From contig DEJE01000046.1 of NCBI GenBank assembly GCA_002353205.1, positions 19,582 through 29,234 of the forward strand: a DNA stretch of 9,653 nt, given 5' to 3'. The position numbers and the translations under genes were made by a program. Of the stretch, positions 4,729 through 9,653 are shown piece after piece. The stretch comes from Prevotella sp. UBA2756 (GTDB lineage Bacteria > Bacteroidota > Bacteroidia > Bacteroidales > Bacteroidaceae). Within the stretch, counting starts at the first letter, position 1. The number at the start of each line of letters is the position of its first letter. The notes under the pieces are model-generated. The model saw nothing but the letters and a program-made list of their open reading frames with translations, made no database searches and was not told the DNA's origin.

Positions 4729-6972
4729 ATGAAGCAAACAAGAGCAACAGTCTTACTCATGGCGGCAATGCTGCTCATGGCAACAGGGCTTTCGGCCAAG
4801 ACGGACAACATGCAGCGCAAGCAACTGCTCAACGACCAGTGGCAGTTCGTACTCAACGACAGCAACTTCACCAAGGCCCAAAAGGTGACGCTGCCCCACG
4901 ACTGGAGCATAGAGCAACGGTTCGACCGTCATGCCCCGGCCGGCAACGACGGCGCCTATCTGCCCACCGGCAAAGGATGGTATCGCCGCCAACTGACGCT
5001 GGGCAAGGCCTACGAGGGCAAGAAAGTGCGCCTCTACTTCGAGGGTGTCTACATGAACTCCCACGTTTACATCAACGGCCAGTTGGCCGGCGGCTGGCCC
5101 TACGGCTACTCAGGCTTCTGGGTGGATGCCACACCTTACGTTAAAACAGGGCAGAACGAGATAGTGGTCAGCGTGGACAACTCGCAGCAGAAGAACTGCC
5201 GCTGGTATTCCGGCTCGGGCATCTATCGCAACGTGTGGCTCGTCACCACGCCCAAGACCTACATCGACGACTGGAGCGTGCAGGTTGCCACGCCCGACAT
5301 TCACCATGTGGAAATCTCGGCCACCGTCATCCGCGAAGACGGCACCACCTATCCCATCAGCCGCACCATCGAGGTGGCCGAGCCCCGGCTGTGGTCGCCC
5401 GACGATCCCTATCTCTACCAGACGGAACTCGAAGTACCGGGCACCGACCGCATCAGCGTCAGCTACGGCATCCGCACCATTGAGTTCGACGGCGAGAAAG
5501 GACTGCGCCTCAACGGCAAGCCGATAAAGCTCAACGGAGCCTGCGTGCACCACGACAACGGCATCCTCGGGGCTGCCGCCTACGACGAAGCCGAATACCG
5601 CAAGGCGCGGCTGATGAAAGAAGCCGGATTCAACGCCGTGCGCACCAGCCACAACCCGCCGTCGGAAGCCTTCCTCCGCGCCTGCGACGAGATCGGACTG
5701 CTGGTTATCGACGAAGCCTTCGACGGATGGCGCGAGCATAAGAACGAGAACGTGCACGACTATTCCACACTCTTCGACGAGTGGTGGCAGCGCGACGTGG
5801 AGGCCATGGTGCGCCGCGACCGCCTGCATCCCAGCATCTTCTGCTGGTCGACGGGCAACGAGGTCATCGAGCGCAAGAAGATTGAAGTGGTGAAGACCGC
5901 CCACAACCTGGCCGAAAGCATCCGTGCCAACGACCCCCAGCACCGTCCCGTCACCTCGGCACTGGCCGCATGGGACCGCGACTGGGACATCTACGACCCG
6001 CTGGCTGCCGAGCACGACATCGTGGGCTATAACTATCTGATATTCCTGGCCGAGAGCGACCACAAGCGCGTGCCCCGCCGCGTCATGATGCAGACGGAGA
6101 GCTACCCGCGCGACGCATGGCGCAACTACCGCCAGACGATGGACCACAGCTATATCTTCGGCGACTTCGTATGGACCGGACTCGACTATCTGGGCGAGTC
6201 GGGCATCGGCCGTTACTACTACGAGGGCGAAGTGCCGGGCGAGTCGTGGGAGCGTCCGCTCTATCCCTGGCATGCTGCCTACTGCGGCGATGTTGACTTC
6301 ACGGGAATGCGCAAGCCCATCAGCCACTACCGCTCCATGCTGTGGAACGAGAAAGGCGAAAACCTGTTCCTCGCGGTGCGCGAACCCGACGGCTACCACG
6401 GCAAGGTGAAGACCACGATGTGGAGCACATGGCCCACACAGGAGAGCTGGACATGGCCGGGATGGGAAGGCAAGCCCATCGAGGTGGAAGTGTATAGCCG
6501 CGAGCCGAAAGTCAGTCTCTACCTGAACAATCAGCTGGTGGCAGAACAGCCGACCGCCGAAATGAAGGCCACCTTCACCCTGCCTTACCAGCCCGGCACG
6601 CTGCGTGCCGTTGCCGGAACGGAGCAGAGCGAACTGCAGACGGCCGGAGCTCCTGCCCGTATTCGTCTGACTGCCGACCGCGACCGCATGGCAACTGGCG
6701 GACTTGCCTTCGTCACCATTGAGATTACGGATGCCCAGGGCCGCGTGGTGCCTACGGCAGACACCGAGATGACCTTCAGCGTAGCGGGCAATGCCACGCT
6801 GCTCGCCGTCGGAAATGCCGACACCAAGGACGAGGATCCCTACTTCGATAACCGCCACCGGGCATGGCACGGACGCGCCCTGGCCGTGGTTCGCAACACG
6901 GGCCGGCAGGGCAAGAGCACACTGACCGTCACCGCCAAAGGTCTGCCCGCAGCTCGCTTGGTGCTGAAATAA
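4729..6972 (+). CDS. Exported GH2 family glycoside hydrolase, beta-galactosidase type
   Basis: The 747-residue protein has a signal peptide (MKQTRATVLL...GLSA, cleavage probably after A23). The N-terminal jelly-roll spans about 30-175 and includes LPHDWSIEQ, GKGWYRR and YGYSGFWVD. A short Ig-like domain spans about 177-250, ending in LWSPDDPYLY. The TIM barrel begins near 253 (LNGKPIKLNGACVHHDNG), with RTSHNPPS (305-312), acid/base E378 in STGNEV and nucleophile E457 in QTESYP. A DUF4982-like beta domain lies at about 581-635 and a GH2 C-terminal domain at about 640-745. It should release non-reducing beta-linked sugars, most likely galactose, from glycans in the periplasm or at the surface; exact specificity is not readable. 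Third codon positions are strongly GC-rich. Confidence 0.93.
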   Translation: MKQTRATVLLMAAMLLMATGLSAKTDNMQRKQLLNDQWQFVLNDSNFTKAQKVTLPHDWSIEQRFDRHAPAGNDGAYLPTGKGWYRRQLTLGKAYEGKKVRLYFEGVYMNSHVYINGQLAGGWPYGYSGFWVDATPYVKTGQNEIVVSVDNSQQKNCRWYSGSGIYRNVWLVTTPKTYIDDWSVQVATPDIHHVEISATVIREDGTTYPISRTIEVAEPRLWSPDDPYLYQTELEVPGTDRISVSYGIRTIEFDGEKGLRLNGKPIKLNGACVHHDNGILGAAAYDEAEYRKARLMKEAGFNAVRTSHNPPSEAFLRACDEIGLLVIDEAFDGWREHKNENVHDYSTLFDEWWQRDVEAMVRRDRLHPSIFCWSTGNEVIERKKIEVVKTAHNLAESIRANDPQHRPVTSALAAWDRDWDIYDPLAAEHDIVGYNYLIFLAESDHKRVPRRVMMQTESYPRDAWRNYRQTMDHSYIFGDFVWTGLDYLGESGIGRYYYEGEVPGESWERPLYPWHAAYCGDVDFTGMRKPISHYRSMLWNEKGENLFLAVREPDGYHGKVKTTMWSTWPTQESWTWPGWEGKPIEVEVYSREPKVSLYLNNQLVAEQPTAEMKATFTLPYQPGTLRAVAGTEQSELQTAGAPARIRLTADRDRMATGGLAFVTIEITDAQGRVVPTADTEMTFSVAGNATLLAVGNADTKDEDPYFDNRHRAWHGRALAVVRNTGRQGKSTLTVTAKGLPAARLVLK

Positions 6973-6974
6973 TG

Positions 6975-7033
6975 TACGGCGGTTTATGGGAATTTAACGG
7001 AAAATAGCGGGATATTCCCTAAAAACCGTCGTA
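6975..7033 (+). repeat. 59-nt imperfect hairpin between the GH2 and thioredoxin genes
   Basis: The outer arms TACGGCGGTTT (6975-6985) and AAACCGTCGTA (7023-7033) form 11 pairs with one G-U. After a small internal loop, GGGAAT (6988-6993) pairs with ATTCCC (7014-7019), leaving a 20-nt loop. No T tract follows, so it is not a standard terminator. It could be a processing site, an attenuating leader for the downstream gene or an mRNA 3'-end stabiliser. Confidence 0.6.
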
Positions 7034-7059
7034 TAACAAATATACAACCAATAATTGGA

Positions 7060-9441
7060 ATGAAGAGAAGAATAGCATTTCTCCTGCTCGTTCTCGTTGC
7101 AATGACGGGGTGGGCGCAGCAAAAAGTATGGGACAACGTTGTGACGGGCCATACCAACGTACCCTACTTTAAGGTAACAAAAGTAGCGATTTACAATGAC
7201 CGCACGGAGGTATTCCTGCGTTTTGAAGTGCCTCAGCAGATGACTGGCGAGTCCGTGCCCTTGGCCACCAAGCCCATGCTAACGGCTGACGGGAAGACAT
7301 ACGCCGTGAAAGGGGCCACTGTTATCTCGCTGACCGAGCCCTACACCATCCCGGCAGGCGGGAATGTGGACTTCTCGCTCATCTTCGAACCTATCCCCGA
7401 AAATACGTATCTTATAAGCGTGGCTGAGCCCAATGCGTGGAGCATTGCCAACGTGCACGATGCTGACAGCCAGCCCACGGGCATTGCCAATACCTACTGG
7501 CGCAATGAGGCAACGGGCGACTGGCTGATAGGATTCACCAAGCAGCATGTCATATATAATAATAAGGTGTGGGACATCGTCAGCCAGGTGGAGAAAAAAG
7601 ATGCTTATACATTTACACTCCTCTGGACCAACATGCCAGGAGTAAAATGCGCTTTTTACTCGAAGGATTTTTCATTAGAGCCCAAGGTTGTCAAGGTGAG
7701 CAAACTTAAGAAAGGAATGCGTACCATCACCATCGATGGCGACAAACCCATTGTTTGTAGCCCGATAACGGGTGCTGCACTACCCGACTATCCTACGAAG
7801 GACCAGCGCATAGGCTTCGTTGACAACGGCTACAACCCGAAGGACAGCGTGACCATCATCGGTTGGATGAAGGACATGCCGGAGGAGGCCAGGAGGCAAG
7901 GCGGTGACTTTAATGTGAGCGTTAAGAACTTCCTCGTTAATGAGGAAGAGACCGCTTACGCCATGATGGATTCGCTGGGACGCTTCACCCTGAAGATGCC
8001 CCTGCTCAACTCTTCGGAGGTATTCATAGACTGGGATCGCTCACACCAAAGGAGCGTGCTGGAACCAGGCAAGACCTACTTCTACCTTTCCGACTTTATG
8101 ACGGGTCAGACGCTCTGGATGGGCGACGATGTCAGACTGCAGAACGAACTCATAGCATATCCTTATGACGGGATTAAAGAACGTATTCCGAGAGACCAAC
8201 GGGGCAAGGTGAATGCGATGGACTTCAAGGCTAAGACTGACAACAGCCGTGCCCTCGCTACAGCCGGCCTTGAAGAGACCATCGCCCAGCATCCAAACCT
8301 CTCGCAGCGTTACATTGACTTTGTTAAAGGTTATTATCCGACGTCTCAGGGCGAGTCGCTGATGCAGGGGCGTTATGCGATGCCGAACTACAAACTGCCT
8401 CAGGAGTATATGGACTATGTGACCAGGGAATGCTGGCAGAAGGCCGTCAAGCCCTACACGCTCTATCGCGACTTCGCCACTTTCAGGGATGACTATCTCG
8501 ACCAGATTATGCGCAACCGACAATGGAGGGAGAATTGGAACATCTATAACTACAACAACGAGATAGCCTCGAACGACGAGGAACTGGCGCTGCTTAACCA
8601 GTGGAAAGACTGGATGATCGATGCCAATGCCAGGGTGATGGCCGCACCAGAGAAAGAGAGGCAGAAGGTGGCCGAGAAACTCAACGCTGACAATGCCGAC
8701 ATGATTAAGGAGGTGGACAAGATTCTCCAGTCATCGAAAGCCATAAAGGTGATTCGTGGAAAGGAACTCTTGATCAGGATGAAGCAAGAGACATTTGCAC
8801 TCGACTCCATCGGCGCCGACCAAATTATCAAAGACGTATGGCTCTCAGGGTTAGTCTATCGCATCATCGACGAAACGCATACATCCGTGTCGCCGATGGT
8901 CATCGACACGCTGAAGGCGCTGGTGAAGAATCCCCTTGGCATCGAGCGGATAGAAAAGGCGAACGACTACTACCTTGCCATCGAGAACCGCGAGTTCGAC
9001 AAACTGGTGCTGAAATCGTCGGATAACCTTGCCGACCTCAGCGAAGGCGAGGTGCTGCTGAAGAAGATTCTCGAACCGTATAAGGGTAAGTTCGTGCTCT
9101 TAGACATCTGGGGCACATGGTGCGGTCCCTGCAAGGAAGCCCTGAGCCACTCCACCGAGGAGTATGCCCGACTGAAAGACTACGACATCCAATATCTCTA
9201 TCTCGCCAACAACAGTCCGCAGCAGGCGTGGGAAAACGTCATCAAGGAGTATAACGTCAGCGGCCCGAACGTAGCGCACTATAACCTGCCCCCAGAACAG
9301 CAGGCTGCCATCGAGCGCCACCTGAACATAAACGCCTTTCCCACCTACAAGCTTTTCAATCGCGACGGAAATCTGCTCGACTTAAGGGTGGATCCTCGTG
9401 ACCTTGAAGGACTGGCTGACCTATTGGAACAATTGAAATAA
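7060..9441 (+). CDS. Exported TlpA-like thiol-disulfide protein with a large N-terminal region
   Basis: The 793-residue protein has a signal peptide (MKRRIAFLLLVLVAMTGWA, cleavage probably after A19). Residues 20-230 are a beta-rich region not confidently assigned. A DUF4369-like segment lies at about 262-365 (DSVTIIGW..., DSLGRFTLKMPLLNSS, VLEPGKTYFYLSDF). Residues about 370-640 are mainly helical. A thioredoxin fold closes the protein at about 660-793: FVLLDIWGTWCGPCKEA with the redox pair C688/C691, and the cis-proline loop NAFPTYKLF (P761). The WCGPC motif suggests an exported reductant or a protein tied to redox signalling; the large N-terminus probably sets its partner. It follows the GH2 gene by 87 bp with no clear promoter of its own, so co-transcription is possible. 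It is far longer than simple TlpA proteins. Confidence 0.88.
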   Translation: MKRRIAFLLLVLVAMTGWAQQKVWDNVVTGHTNVPYFKVTKVAIYNDRTEVFLRFEVPQQMTGESVPLATKPMLTADGKTYAVKGATVISLTEPYTIPAGGNVDFSLIFEPIPENTYLISVAEPNAWSIANVHDADSQPTGIANTYWRNEATGDWLIGFTKQHVIYNNKVWDIVSQVEKKDAYTFTLLWTNMPGVKCAFYSKDFSLEPKVVKVSKLKKGMRTITIDGDKPIVCSPITGAALPDYPTKDQRIGFVDNGYNPKDSVTIIGWMKDMPEEARRQGGDFNVSVKNFLVNEEETAYAMMDSLGRFTLKMPLLNSSEVFIDWDRSHQRSVLEPGKTYFYLSDFMTGQTLWMGDDVRLQNELIAYPYDGIKERIPRDQRGKVNAMDFKAKTDNSRALATAGLEETIAQHPNLSQRYIDFVKGYYPTSQGESLMQGRYAMPNYKLPQEYMDYVTRECWQKAVKPYTLYRDFATFRDDYLDQIMRNRQWRENWNIYNYNNEIASNDEELALLNQWKDWMIDANARVMAAPEKERQKVAEKLNADNADMIKEVDKILQSSKAIKVIRGKELLIRMKQETFALDSIGADQIIKDVWLSGLVYRIIDETHTSVSPMVIDTLKALVKNPLGIERIEKANDYYLAIENREFDKLVLKSSDNLADLSEGEVLLKKILEPYKGKFVLLDIWGTWCGPCKEALSHSTEEYARLKDYDIQYLYLANNSPQQAWENVIKEYNVSGPNVAHYNLPPEQQAAIERHLNINAFPTYKLFNRDGNLLDLRVDPRDLEGLADLLEQLK

Positions 9442-9445
9442 GTCG

Positions 9446-9454
9446 TTTTTTTTT
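9446..9454 (+). terminator. T9 tract after the thioredoxin gene, weak terminator candidate
   Basis: Nine T residues begin 4 bp after the stop codon. I find no strong hairpin directly upstream, so termination here is only a possibility. Confidence 0.3.
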
Positions 9455-9501
9455 CTTCATCCCAACTTAACATTCTTTCGGCTTCTGCGTATTATAGATG
9501 T

Positions 9502-9653
9502 ATGACACGCTCAGAATTCGAACATATCGCCATGCCGCTACGCCAGAGAGTGCTGAAAGTAGGCCTCGACTTCTTTGGCAACAGAGAGGATGCCGAAGAT
9601 GCGGCACAGGATGCGATGGCGCTGCTGTGGCGCTATCTGGAGCATATCGATGC
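9502..9653 (+). CDS. ECF-type sigma factor, N-terminal part (runs off the window)
   Basis: An ATG at 9502 opens a frame of 50 complete codons that continues past the window end. The product begins MTRSEFEHIAMPLRQRV and contains GNREDAEDAAQDAMALLWRYLEHI. This is ECF region 2, with the DAEDAAQD helix equivalent to DAEEVWQD in the sigma factor at 1443. The ATG is chosen because the sigma-like sequence begins directly after it; another ATG at 9498 is out of frame. No promoter is evident in the 60-bp gap. It likely heads another sigma/anti-sigma locus beyond the window. Confidence 0.8.
   Translation, partial: MTRSEFEHIAMPLRQRVLKVGLDFFGNREDAEDAAQDAMALLWRYLEHID

Noticed and set aside
5110..6870. 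586-codon open frame on the minus strand opposite the GH2 gene
   Set aside because: It mirrors a GC-rich, GC3-biased real gene with catalytic motifs on the + strand. The predicted product is His/Val/Arg-rich with no family character.
7037..7044. TATATTTG on the minus strand, a possible antisense promoter against the GH2 gene
   Set aside because: The -7 box is perfect, but there is no TTTG at the expected upstream distance and no minus-strand gene follows.
1..9653. tRNA, rRNA or insertion sequence
   Set aside because: No cloverleaf, rRNA signature, transposase or terminal inverted repeats with target duplications were seen on either strand.

Overview
The window looks like a Bacteroidales chromosome, most likely Prevotella or a close relative. 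The evidence is a TAnnTTTG-type -7 box with a -33-like element upstream of a secreted glycosidase, weak or absent Shine-Dalgarno sites with A-rich leaders, ECF sigma factors each heading their own locus, TlpA/DUF4369-style secreted proteins, and G/C-rich palindromic repeats of a kind common in Bacteroidetes genomes. All recognised genes are on the + strand. The genus is inferred from style and was not tested by a search.

Region 1 (1-1351) is a split HipA toxin-antitoxin locus. The 3' end of a small HipA N-subdomain protein (HipS-like) overlaps by 4 bp a 335-residue HipA kinase core (HipT-like) with an SIS motif in its Gly-rich loop. This matches the hipB-hipS-hipT layout, with hipB presumably just upstream of the window. 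The hipT stop overlaps the ATG of a short reading frame that starts like a signal peptide and soon runs into a symmetric terminator hairpin.

Region 2 (1443-4248) is a three-gene, translationally coupled operon in which both junctions are ATGA overlaps. It encodes an ECF sigma factor, a single-pass membrane protein that is probably its anti-sigma/signal-transduction partner, and a secreted or periplasmic protein of unknown function containing a DUF4369-like stretch. The membrane-protein gene carries several perfect GC-rich palindromes and an 18-codon tandem duplication inside its reading frame.

Region 3 (4249-4728) is a 480-bp intergenic stretch. It holds two near-identical GNRA-loop hairpins, a 22-bp-period array of TTGCGT-headed repeats containing a 37-nt near-perfect palindrome, a doubtful 32-codon ORF, and a good Bacteroidales-type promoter for the next gene.

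Region 4 (4729-9441) encodes two exported proteins. One is a GH2 beta-galactosidase-type enzyme with a shortened Ig-like domain. The other is a 793-residue protein with a C-terminal TlpA-like thioredoxin domain (WCGPC). The 87-bp gap between them contains a 59-nt imperfect hairpin.

Region 5 (9502 to the end) is the start of a second ECF sigma factor, cut by the window edge. Overall the window is a toxin-antitoxin module next to cell-envelope genes punctuated by ECF sigma loci. Nothing seen proves that the GH2 and thioredoxin genes belong to either sigma regulon.
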